A stretch of DNA of 7,673 bases, taken from NCBI GenBank assembly GCA_016301865.1, contig JAEDOP010000029.1, positions 1 through 7,673 on the forward strand, read 5' to 3'. The notes beneath the pieces were generated by a model. The model saw nothing but the letters and a program-made list of their open reading frames with translations, was not told the DNA's origin and made no database searches. A program made the position numbers and the translations under genes. Each line of letters begins with the position of its first letter. The first letter of the stretch is position 1. Origin of the DNA: Alphaproteobacteria bacterium (GTDB taxonomy: Bacteria > Pseudomonadota > Alphaproteobacteria > Rs-D84). This document shows, piece by piece, positions 1 through 4,765 of the stretch.

Positions 1-63
1 TCTGTACACTACGCCATTTCCAACCCGTTTATCTATACCATTATCTTTTATTTTAATTTTTTA

Positions 64-88
64 TAAAAAAACCCGCCGGTTGGCGGGT
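64..88 (-). terminator. Rho-independent terminator of the BOF protein gene
   Basis: Seven-base-pair GC-rich stem (71-77 with 82-88, ACCCGCC/GGCGGGT) and a 4-nt loop. Read on the minus strand it is followed at once by a run of T (complement of 64-70). It lies 7 bases beyond the stop codon of the minus-strand gene at 95-481. On the plus strand a shorter T run also follows (92-96), so it may work weakly in both directions. Confidence 0.85.
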
Positions 89-94
89 TGGTTT

Positions 95-481
95 TTACAG
101 TTTTTCAACATAGTCGATGTCGATTTCAGTGCTGAAAATGCCACGGTCAACTTCGCCATACATTTTTACTGTGTCGGTTGGGCTGATGGTCTGGCCGCGC
201 CAATTGTCGTCATCGATTTCAACTGTGATTGAACCGGTTGAATCTTCGAACAGGTATTTTTCATCGCCCATGCGCTGGATAATTTTGCCCTGGATAATAA
301 CAGGTACATCGTCGCGCATTTCGTTTACCTGTTTAACAGTGACGATTGTTTCGGCACCGCTGACAAAACCACCACGTGCGTTTGTCGCAGTTGCCGCCGG
401 TGCGTTTGGACCCGCAAAGTCAGCAGATGCCACGCCAGCAAATAAAACACCGATTAATGCAAATAAAGAAGTCTTTTTCAT
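95..481 (-). CDS. Secreted YgiW/YdeI-type OB-fold (BOF) protein
   Basis: 128-residue exported protein of the bacterial OB-fold (BOF, YgiW/YdeI, 'NirD/YgiW/YdeI stress tolerance') family. Residues 1-20 form a clear Sec signal peptide: MKK, a hydrophobic stretch, and an ASA cleavage site before D21. A short Ala/Pro/Asn-rich linker follows. Residues about 38-128 hold the BOF domain, with the typical run V-x-x-V-x-x-M-x-D-D-x-x-V-x-x-x-G-x-I, then 'YLFED.TGSI.VEIDD..W.G' and 'V..YGEVD'. Family members are small periplasmic proteins linked to stress tolerance in enterobacteria; the ligand is unknown. The start is supported by an AAAGGGGA ribosome-binding site 6 bases upstream. It is a single-gene unit with its own promoter and terminator, divergent from the tRNA operon. 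Family assignment is firm; the exact role in this organism is inference. Confidence 0.9.
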   Translation of the reverse strand: MKKTSLFALIGVLFAGVASADFAGPNAPAATATNARGGFVSGAETIVTVKQVNEMRDDVPVIIQGKIIQRMGDEKYLFEDSTGSITVEIDDDNWRGQTISPTDTVKMYGEVDRGIFSTEIDIDYVEKL

Positions 482-515
482 ATTTGTCCCCTTTGATTTT
501 ATTGTTTGTGTTTAA

Positions 516-546
516 ATTATATCATATGGATTGTGGCGGTTGTCTA
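516..546 (-). promoter_or_regulatory. Promoter of the BOF protein gene (extended -10)
   Basis: On the minus strand TATAAT (516-521) is preceded by TG one base away, giving the extended -10 TGnTATAAT. A TAGACA box (541-546) matches the -35 consensus at 5 of 6, but with a long 19-bp spacer, so the extended -10 probably carries most of the activity. The predicted transcript starts near 509 and leaves a leader of about 28 nt containing the ribosome-binding site. Confidence 0.65.
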
Positions 547-583
547 GGATTTTTTGGCATTTTTGATTGCGCGCAATAATCAC

Positions 584-611
584 TTGATTTTTATTTCATT
601 TATTATATAAT
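584..611 (+). promoter_or_regulatory. Promoter of the tRNA-Gly/tRNA-Tyr operon
   Basis: TTGATT (584-589), a 16-bp spacer and a perfect TATAAT (606-611). The predicted start near 618 is about 14 bases before the mature 5' end of tRNA-Gly. The sequence just upstream is AT-rich, as expected for a strong stable-RNA promoter. No gene lies between it and the tRNA. Confidence 0.75.
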
Positions 612-631
612 CATTGAGCTTTGAATTTGTT

Positions 632-706
632 GCGGGCATAGTACAAAGGCTAGTATGCAAGCCTTCCAAGCTTGAAATGCGGGTTCGATTCCCGCTGCCC
701 GCACCA
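632..706 (+). tRNA. tRNA-Gly (anticodon UCC)
   Basis: Full cloverleaf of 75 nt with encoded CCA. Acceptor GCGGGCA (632-638) pairs with TGCCCGC (696-702); discriminator A703, CCA 704-706. D stem GUAC/GUAU (641-644, 653-656) with GG at 648-649 in the loop. Anticodon stem CAAGC/GCUUG (658-662, 670-674) encloses loop CUUCCAA with anticodon UCC at 665-667. T stem GCGGG/CCCGC (679-683, 691-695) with loop UUCGAUU. The variable region is four bases. UCC reads GGA and, by wobble, GGG glycine codons. It is first in a two-tRNA operon with tRNA-Tyr. Confidence 0.95.
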
Positions 707-802
707 AGGGATAAGGTGAGAGCAGTTGAATTGGGTAACCTTGCGACGCGAACATCAATTCGTTGCTAATAACGCAACTCATTGTGTTCTTATGCGCTCG
801 GT

Positions 803-820
803 TTCCCGCTGCCCGCACCA
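803..820 (+). repeat. Extra copy of the tRNA-Gly 3' end (18 bp)
   Basis: Exact direct repeat of bases 689-706, the last 18 bases of tRNA-Gly including the 3' T stem, acceptor strand, discriminator and CCA. With one mismatch (base 802 against 688) the match extends two bases further. The 114-bp offset leaves a non-tRNA spacer between the copies, and no 5' tRNA half is present here, so this is not a second tRNA. It resembles either a duplicated attachment site or the tRNA-tail repeats of the E. coli tyrT operon (rtT). Confidence 0.85.
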
Positions 821-871
821 CACTTCGCCAGAGCTTCGTGTGGCAAGCCACAAACAAGAGCATGTGGCGAA
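818..871. repeat. REP-like compound palindrome in the tRNA spacer
   Basis: Outer arms CCACAC (818-823) and GTGTGG (838-843) flank TTC-GC-CAGA-GC-TTC, a symmetric hairpin with a 3x3 internal mismatch. Overlapping inverted repeats follow: GTGGC/GCCAC (840-844, 847-851), GCCACA/TGTGGC (847-852, 863-868) and TTCGCCA/TGGCGAA (824-830, 865-871). The core CGCCAGAGC (826-834) recurs in another palindrome at 4779-4787. It lies inside the tRNA transcript and could form a processing or stability structure. Confidence 0.55.
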
Positions 872-878
872 TAAGTTC

Positions 879-965
879 GGGCGTGCGCCGGAGTTGGAGA
901 GCCGGGGCAGACTGTAAATCTGTTGGCTTAAGCCTGAGCTGGTTCGAATCCAGCCACTCCCACCA
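879..965 (+). tRNA. tRNA-Tyr (anticodon GUA), class II, atypical core
   Basis: 87-nt class II tRNA with encoded CCA. Acceptor GGGCGTG (879-885) pairs with CACTCCC (955-961) except for a C-U mismatch at 4-69. D stem CCGG/CCGG (888-891, 902-905) with GG at 896-897. Anticodon stem GCAGA/TCTGT (907-911, 919-923), loop CTGTAAA with anticodon GTA at 914-916. The 14-nt variable arm (924-937) forms a short GGC/GCC stem. T stem GCTGG/CCAGC with loop TTCGAAT; discriminator A962, CCA 963-965. Odd points: position 8 is C instead of the nearly universal U, and the base expected at position 21 is G instead of A. It is probably functional, but a decayed or partly replaced copy cannot be excluded. Confidence 0.88.
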
Positions 966-970
966 CATTG

Positions 971-1000
971 AACGACCGTTGTAAAAACGGTCGTTTTTCT
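971..1000 (+). terminator. Terminator of the tRNA operon
   Basis: Perfect 10-bp stem (971-980 AACGACCGTT with 986-995 AACGGTCGTT), a 5-nt loop GTAAA, then TTTCTTTG. It begins five bases after the CCA of tRNA-Tyr and closes the operon. Confidence 0.92.
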
Positions 1001-1142
1001 TTGTGTTTCCAAGGCTTTTCGTGGTTTGAAAGTATTGTCGGCGGAATAGGCTATTTTTTACCAATTTTCGAACTTGTAAAAATAGAAAGATGTAGATATA
1101 ACTGAACAATCGTAGAATTGACAGGGTCTTAGATATATATGT

Positions 1143-1183
1143 ATTCCCTTGTGATTGATAATTACAAGGGAATGTTTTATTTT
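1143..1183. terminator. Hairpin at the end of the 263-aa gene, terminator-like
   Basis: A 10-bp perfect stem ATTCCCTTGT/ACAAGGGAAT (1143-1152, 1164-1173), extended by two weaker pairs to 12 bp, starts 9 bases past the stop of the minus-strand gene at 1183. The better T run (GTTTTATTTTT, 1174-1184) lies on the plus-strand side. On the minus strand the stem is followed only by an alternating A/T stretch. It may therefore block plus-strand read-through from the tRNA operon as much as end the minus-strand transcript. Confidence 0.6.
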
Positions 1184-1974
1184 TAGGACATTAGTTTTTT
1201 TGCGTCCCGATACCACTTCTGAAATCTATCATCGCCGACATAACCACAGGTGCCACTCCACCAGAATGTCTTATTTGCCAGATTTGTCGATTGAGTCGAT
1301 TGCATAATCCCATACAGCCAGAAAAACGCGTCCAGGGAATCAATTCTTTGCGTTTTGGGTAGACCGCTGCATTTGTTTAATAACGCGCTATATTTATAAA
1401 AGAATGTTAATTCTTTTTTTAACTCTATTTGTTGGTGTGATTTTTTCCATTCTTTAAACAGCGCTTTAAATTCATCCTGTTTAAATAGTGCGGTTATTCC
1501 TTTTCTGGCAAAGTTATCATATATTGGGAATTGAAAGTTGGTGATATAATATCCGTACTTTGATAACAGCGAAATGATTGTATTTGTTTCCCCGTTTTTC
1601 TCGCGAGAACCACATGATTTATCCAGGAGAATTTTTCCTAGTTCTTCGCTTATTTCGTAATTTGTTTTATACGAGTTAAATAAATCGGTTGTGTGGTGTT
1701 CATTGTTATCCAATAAATTTTTTAGGTTTTCTTTTAAATATTCATTCTTTTTTTTATCTTTTTTTGTTCCTGTTGTTCGTGCAACAGAATATATTTTTGC
1801 CAACATTTCTACTTTCAACATCAAATCAGTGTCTTTCCATTTCTTGCCATGAAAAATCATTTTTAAAAAATTTCCATCATGTTCGCCTTTTGTTTGACCG
1901 CGTAAAACTAATGCATCTGCCGCCAGGGTTTGCAGGGTGTTTAATTTTTCTTTCAGAGATTCGTTGTTGTTCAT
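1183..1974 (-). CDS. Hypothetical protein, 263 aa, accessory
   Basis: I do not recognise this gene with confidence. It encodes a soluble, Lys-rich protein with no signal peptide or membrane segment. Residues 1-110 are charged and probably helical, with a very basic run KKDKKK near 71. Residues 125-263 look more ordered and contain 'QFPIYDNFARKGI' (148-160) and 'IDSLDAFFWLYG' (211-222). The pair FPIYD...LD-x-FLW-x-YG reminds me of small helix-rich proteins of unknown function seen in bacterial accessory regions; this is a weak memory-based resemblance. The start at 1974 is chosen because GGAAG sits 5 bases upstream. A TTG at 2016 or ATG at 2007 would add 14 or 11 residues but has poorer spacing. 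It is transcribed away from the FtsK-like gene, with no clear promoter in the shared AT-rich gap. Base composition is AT-rich compared with the flanking core genes. Confidence 0.75.
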   Translation of the reverse strand: MNNNESLKEKLNTLQTLAADALVLRGQTKGEHDGNFLKMIFHGKKWKDTDLMLKVEMLAKIYSVARTTGTKKDKKKNEYLKENLKNLLDNNEHHTTDLFNSYKTNYEISEELGKILLDKSCGSREKNGETNTIISLLSKYGYYITNFQFPIYDNFARKGITALFKQDEFKALFKEWKKSHQQIELKKELTFFYKYSALLNKCSGLPKTQRIDSLDAFFWLYGIMQSTQSTNLANKTFWWSGTCGYVGDDRFQKWYRDAKKLMS

Positions 1975-1979
1975 TGTTT

Positions 1980-1984
1980 CTTCC
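1980..1984 (-). promoter_or_regulatory. Ribosome-binding site fixing the 263-aa start
   Basis: GGAAG on the minus strand, five bases before ATG 1974, in a purine-rich tract. It favours this start over the in-frame TTG (2016) and ATG (2007) upstream; the only AGGA near those (around 2020-2023) is too far from 2007 and very close to the weaker TTG. Confidence 0.6.
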
Positions 1985-2090
1985 TTTTTTTTGCTTCCTT
2001 TTGGCATATTAAACAAATGATCCTATTATTTGTAGTTTTTATTTTTATATACGTCCAAAAATGACGTGGGGTGATTTTAATATATGTGAA

Positions 2091-2097
2091 AAGGGGG
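2091..2097 (+). promoter_or_regulatory. Ribosome-binding site fixing the FtsK-like start
   Basis: AAGGGGG ends five bases before ATG 2103. The earlier in-frame ATG at 2061 has only CCAAAA upstream, so translation most likely begins at 2103. No convincing -35/-10 pair is visible between 2017 and 2090; the AT-rich stretches at 2041-2051 and 2074-2085 are the likely promoter zone. Confidence 0.65.
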
Positions 2098-2102
2098 CTG
2101 AT

Positions 2103-3101
2103 ATGTCATATACTGATGAGCTTGATAAAGAAATGAGATTGCGGTTTGGGGCGGCGCGCGTCAAATCGTGTCATGGGCCAGTGGTTGATAATGTTTATTA
2201 TAATGTCGCGGTGGGAACCCAGTTCGGTGAATTGGAAAAGTTTGCTGCAAAAAATGAGTTGCGTGTCATTATTGACCACGGAACGGCGGATATTGTAATA
2301 GAGATTCCGCATAAAAATCGCAAGACAATATTTGCATCTGATTTGTTAGAGTGCGCATCATATAGAAAATCCAAGGCAATGTTACCGATTGTGGCTGGGG
2401 TTAATTCTTTGGGGCGTGCCATGGTATGGGATTTAAGAAAAATGCCACATTTGTTGATTGGTGGGCGTATTGGATCTGGCAAAAGTACGTTTATGCATTC
2501 TGTTATCGCATCACTGACTAATTGTTTGGTGCCTGAACAGTGTGGTTTGATTTTGATTGATACCAAGGGGCTGGAATTTAGTGCGTGGAATAATTCAAAA
2601 TTGTTGCGCAGACCTGTTGTTACAGACGTTTGTGATGCAATGGACGTGATGAAAGATATTGTTAAAGAGGCCGACGCGCGATATCAAAAAATAAGAGAAT
2701 CCAAAGCGCGAAATATTGAATATTACAATCAAAATAATGCAACGCCAATGCCGTACATGGTGGTTATAATAGATGAATTTGCGGATTTGGTTAAACAATC
2801 AAAATCTGACTTTGAACAATATGTGGCGCGTATTACACAAAAAACGTGTCTGGTTGGGATTCATCTGATTATGGCGACAGAGCAAGTAAATGCAGAAACT
2901 ATTACAGGTATTATAAAGGCTTTTATGGCGGTGCGCATTGCTTTTCAGACGCAGAACAAAGCACAATCAAAAGCAATTCTGGGCGAGGGCGGTGCAGAAA
3001 ATTTGCTGTGTTATGGTGATGCGCTGTTTTCGGATGCAGGACGTGCGCCTGTGCGGATTCATACACCGTATATGGATGTTGAAACAATAGGGGAAATATA
3101 A
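2103..3101 (+). CDS. Soluble FtsK/SpoIIIE-like DNA translocase core
   Basis: 332-aa P-loop ATPase of the FtsK/SpoIIIE/HerA group, presumably a cytoplasmic double-stranded DNA motor. Residues 25-110 align by eye with the FtsK alpha domain (start GPVV, then 'IEIPHKNRKTI' and 'PIVAGVNSLGRAMVWDLRKMPHLL'). The beta motor domain follows: Walker A G-x4-GKS at 121-128, 'LIDTKGLEFS' at 151-160 (FtsK LIDPK), 'PVVTD' at 171-175, 'ARNIEYYN' at 202-209, Walker B VVIIDEFADL with D224/E225, 'GIHLIMATEQ' at 252-261, 'ITGIIKA' at 267-273 and 'GAENLLCYGDALF' at 297-309. The protein ends where the motor fold ends. It has no membrane domain, no linker and no C-terminal gamma (KOPS-reading) domain, against 750-1300 residues for a chromosomal FtsK. 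The usual ATQRPS is ATEQVN. Its stop overlaps the next start (TAATG). The motor family is certain; the job is not. A conjugation, plasmid or defence motor is possible. Confidence 0.88.
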   Translation: MSYTDELDKEMRLRFGAARVKSCHGPVVDNVYYNVAVGTQFGELEKFAAKNELRVIIDHGTADIVIEIPHKNRKTIFASDLLECASYRKSKAMLPIVAGVNSLGRAMVWDLRKMPHLLIGGRIGSGKSTFMHSVIASLTNCLVPEQCGLILIDTKGLEFSAWNNSKLLRRPVVTDVCDAMDVMKDIVKEADARYQKIRESKARNIEYYNQNNATPMPYMVVIIDEFADLVKQSKSDFEQYVARITQKTCLVGIHLIMATEQVNAETITGIIKAFMAVRIAFQTQNKAQSKAILGEGGAENLLCYGDALFSDAGRAPVRIHTPYMDVETIGEI

Positions 3102-3598
3102 TGATATTTGAATCGGCAGATGTGGGCTTGTATGATTATAGGACAAGTGATATAGATACATACCTGACTGCATTATGGTATCATAATCCTGGCTTTTTTA
3201 TGCGGTTTATAAACGCGTTAACAGTAGAAAAAATAATTAAGTGGAATGGTCTGAGCTGTGATGGTGTTGTGGAATGTCGCGCCAAAGTAAGTAGTACAGA
3301 AAGGCTAAAAACATTGTGTTTTGCCAATGTGCCATTCCATTTATTTATATTGGCGGATAAAAAACGAATATCAGATTATAATGTATTGTATGATTATGTA
3401 AAATTTATTGTGGATAATTTACATAATGGTTATCCAAACATAATGCTTTTTGTATCAGATAAAGACTATTCTGAAACGGTTAAAAAAGTGAAAAATATAA
3501 GAAAAGATATAAAAGATGGCTGTGATATACATATAGTTAAATGGTCTGTTTATGTTAAAACAAAAAAGACTTATAAGGATTTTATAGGTTTTGAATAA
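3101..3598 (+). CDS. Hypothetical protein coupled to the FtsK-like motor
   Basis: 165 residues, not recognised. Its ATG shares one base with the stop of the FtsK-like gene (TAATG), and an AGGGGA box lies about 7 bases upstream inside that gene, so the two are co-translated and probably act together. The protein is soluble, rich in Lys, Asp, Tyr and Ile, with no signal peptide or long hydrophobic helix. The pattern suggests an alpha/beta fold: helical N-terminal half, then strands 'FHLFILAD' (79-86), 'NIMLFVSD' (113-120) and 'DIHIVKWSVYV' (141-151) separated by charged helices, Rossmann-like in rhythm. A 'CDGVVECRAK' segment (53-62) is faintly nuclease-like but lacks a proper (D/E)-x-K. The gene is the most AT-rich in the window, which suggests foreign origin. 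It ends 9 bases before the end of the convergent WYL gene, and no terminator is obvious between them. Confidence 0.75.
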   Translation: MIFESADVGLYDYRTSDIDTYLTALWYHNPGFFMRFINALTVEKIIKWNGLSCDGVVECRAKVSSTERLKTLCFANVPFHLFILADKKRISDYNVLYDYVKFIVDNLHNGYPNIMLFVSDKDYSETVKKVKNIRKDIKDGCDIHIVKWSVYVKTKKTYKDFIGFE

Positions 3599-3607
3599 TG
3601 GTTTAGG

Positions 3608-4603
3608 TTATCCGTTGATGATGTTGCGCAACAACTGGTTATACGTTTCCACCAGTTCGATCGGGGCAATCGGCTTGATTTTTCCGCCCCATTGGAATAG
3701 GTACCATGACATTTCATAAAAGCCGTCGGCGCGCATTTTTATAATTACACTGCCATCCAATTGTGGAATAAATTTCTGGGTCGGATGGAATACATATCGC
3801 TTTATAGCGTCGGCAACACTGGCATCCGCACGCCATTGTATGTCGTATGGCCCATTGGTGGAATGAAATGCGCCGAATGATTGTGTGGCATATTTTTCTA
3901 TATCAAAGTTTTTTGCATCAAAATGTTCGCGTGTATTTCGCACGTTATGCAGGTTGGTCAGAATGTATGTCCGTGTAATATCCGGTTCGTCGTCGCGATA
4001 TGCAACCAGATAATTGTTTGTGTGTCCATACAAAAAGCCCAACGGGCACAGTTTGCGCAATCCGGACTTAGCGTGTTCAGTTTTATGGTCTGCCCAGATT
4101 TTTGTGCCGGATATAATTGCATATTGAATTGCGTTCAGTGTCTTTTCATTTGTTTTTATATATGGATATGGTGCGGCGGTTGTTGCGCGAGACATGACCA
4201 TCGCCTCTAAATCATTCAGTTCGCGTGTGGACTTTTTATATTGCAACATGCGATTTAGTTTGTATTCCAACGATTGCAGTGCCGAACGTATGTCTTCGTT
4301 TTTTATTCTCTTTGTTGCTGCATTTAATGCGATAATTTCGCTGCTGTGCAGATATGTCGGTGGCAGTCCGTCCGGCATATCAAGACGAAATCTGCGAATT
4401 TTGGAATTTGTCGGGTCGTCTGATGCAATCAATGCATCGCCAAATTGTTCGCCCAGGAATTTTATTGTGCGCTCTGCGGTCTTGCGACCGCAATCCAGGT
4501 CTGTCATTATATCGTCGTATGTCATGCCACCAATAGGACGGCATAAATCCTGAATTAAATTTAATAGTTGGCTAAATTTCCTGTAATCATCGCGGTTGGT
4601 CAT
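3608..4603 (-). CDS. WYL-domain transcriptional regulator (YafY-like)
   Basis: 331-aa regulator with the three-part layout of WYL proteins. An N-terminal helix-turn-helix (about 10-55, 'MTYDDIMTDL..GRKTAERTIKFL') should bind DNA. A helical linker follows. The WYL domain (about 147-240) shows 'RKLCPLGFLYGHTNNYLVAYR' (183-203), with NYL at the place of the eponymous WYL. A C-terminal extension (WCX, about 253-331) has 'FHPTQKF...DGSVIIKM', 'SWYLFQWGGKIKPIAPIEL'. WYL domains sense nucleic-acid or nucleotide ligands, and such regulators often control defence loci (BrxR, CapW). The start at 4603 has no Shine-Dalgarno site; the promoter places the RNA start almost on the ATG, so the mRNA seems leaderless. 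A palindrome over the start suggests autoregulation. Family call is firm; control of the neighbouring FtsK-like unit is inference. Confidence 0.88.
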   Translation of the reverse strand: MTNRDDYRKFSQLLNLIQDLCRPIGGMTYDDIMTDLDCGRKTAERTIKFLGEQFGDALIASDDPTNSKIRRFRLDMPDGLPPTYLHSSEIIALNAATKRIKNEDIRSALQSLEYKLNRMLQYKKSTRELNDLEAMVMSRATTAAPYPYIKTNEKTLNAIQYAIISGTKIWADHKTEHAKSGLRKLCPLGFLYGHTNNYLVAYRDDEPDITRTYILTNLHNVRNTREHFDAKNFDIEKYATQSFGAFHSTNGPYDIQWRADASVADAIKRYVFHPTQKFIPQLDGSVIIKMRADGFYEMSWYLFQWGGKIKPIAPIELVETYNQLLRNIING

Positions 4604-4639
4604 AGTAAATATTATACTATATTTGACGTATTTTGTTGA
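4602..4639 (-). promoter_or_regulatory. WYL gene promoter with overlapping palindrome
   Basis: On the minus strand TCAACA (4634-4639), a 17-bp spacer and a perfect TATAAT (4611-4616), with seven bases left before the ATG at 4603, so the transcript should start at or next to the start codon. The palindrome ATAGTA-N7-TACTAT (4602-4607, 4615-4620) covers the -10 box and the start codon, a position suited to a repressor operator, probably for the WYL protein itself. Confidence 0.65.
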
Positions 4640-4667
4640 GAAATATTTTTATATCACATCCTATATC

Positions 4668-4686
4668 AAGGAATCCAAGGAAATCC
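4668..4686 (+). repeat. Short tandem repeat AAGGAATCC / AAGGAAATCC
   Basis: Two adjacent near-identical units (4668-4676 and 4677-4686), differing by one inserted A, in the 240-bp gap upstream of the WYL gene. No function can be assigned; a protein-binding site is possible. Confidence 0.4.
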
Positions 4687-4708
4687 GTAGCTAGAAAATT
4701 GTTCATTG

Positions 4709-4718
4709 ACTCCCACCA
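4709..4718 (+). repeat. 10-bp copy of the tRNA-Tyr 3' end, att-like
   Basis: ACTCCCACCA, identical to 956-965, the 3' acceptor strand plus CCA of tRNA-Tyr, in the same orientation. The two copies flank the whole accessory block (genes at 1183-4603). The match is short and no integrase is present, so attachment-site status is a hypothesis. Confidence 0.35.
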
Positions 4719-4729
4719 GAAATAAAAAT

Positions 4730-4751
4730 ACCCCCGAAAGGGGGTGTTTTT
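4730..4751. terminator. Bidirectional terminator hairpin
   Basis: ACCCCC-GAAA-GGGGGT (4730-4745) with a GAAA loop. A T run follows on the plus strand (4747-4751), and an A-rich tract (4721-4729) gives a T-rich tail on the minus strand. On the minus strand it is the second terminator after the 109-aa gene. On the plus strand it could end a short untranslated transcript from the 4620-4720 region. Confidence 0.8.
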
Positions 4752-4765
4752 AATTTGGCAGGGTG

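Noticed and set aside
603..1109. 168-aa minus-strand reading frame across the tRNA genes
   Set aside because: It is antisense to both tRNAs; stretches like 'VRAAGIEPA' and 'EWLDSNQ...PTDLQSAPA' are well-known false translations of tRNA complements. The repeated 'VRAAG' only reflects the duplicated tRNA-Gly tail.
1118..1146. Perfect -35 box TTGACA at 1118-1123 on the plus strand
   Set aside because: No -10 box at 16-18 bp spacing, and the only thing downstream is the hairpin at 1143-1173 and the antisense of the 263-aa gene.
2198..2566. 122-aa minus-strand frame opposite the FtsK-like gene
   Set aside because: It is a shadow of a gene whose motor motifs are unmistakable; no start signals or recognisable domain.
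3254..3286. Possible PD-(D/E)xK nuclease signature (CDGVVECRAK) in the 165-aa protein
   Set aside because: Spacing is D-x3-E-x3-K, without the E-x-K dyad, and no surrounding motif fits; it is too weak for a functional call.
3881..4553. Plus-strand reading frames of 109 and 119 aa opposite the WYL gene
   Set aside because: They lie entirely antisense to a well-supported WYL regulator, lack ribosome-binding sites, and have Cys/Ile-rich compositions typical of shadow frames.
4668..4720. Possible tmRNA or tRNA 3' fragment ending in CCCACCA
   Set aside because: There is no T stem-loop before ACTCCCACCA and no matching 5' acceptor strand, so only a short repeat of the tRNA-Tyr end is supported.
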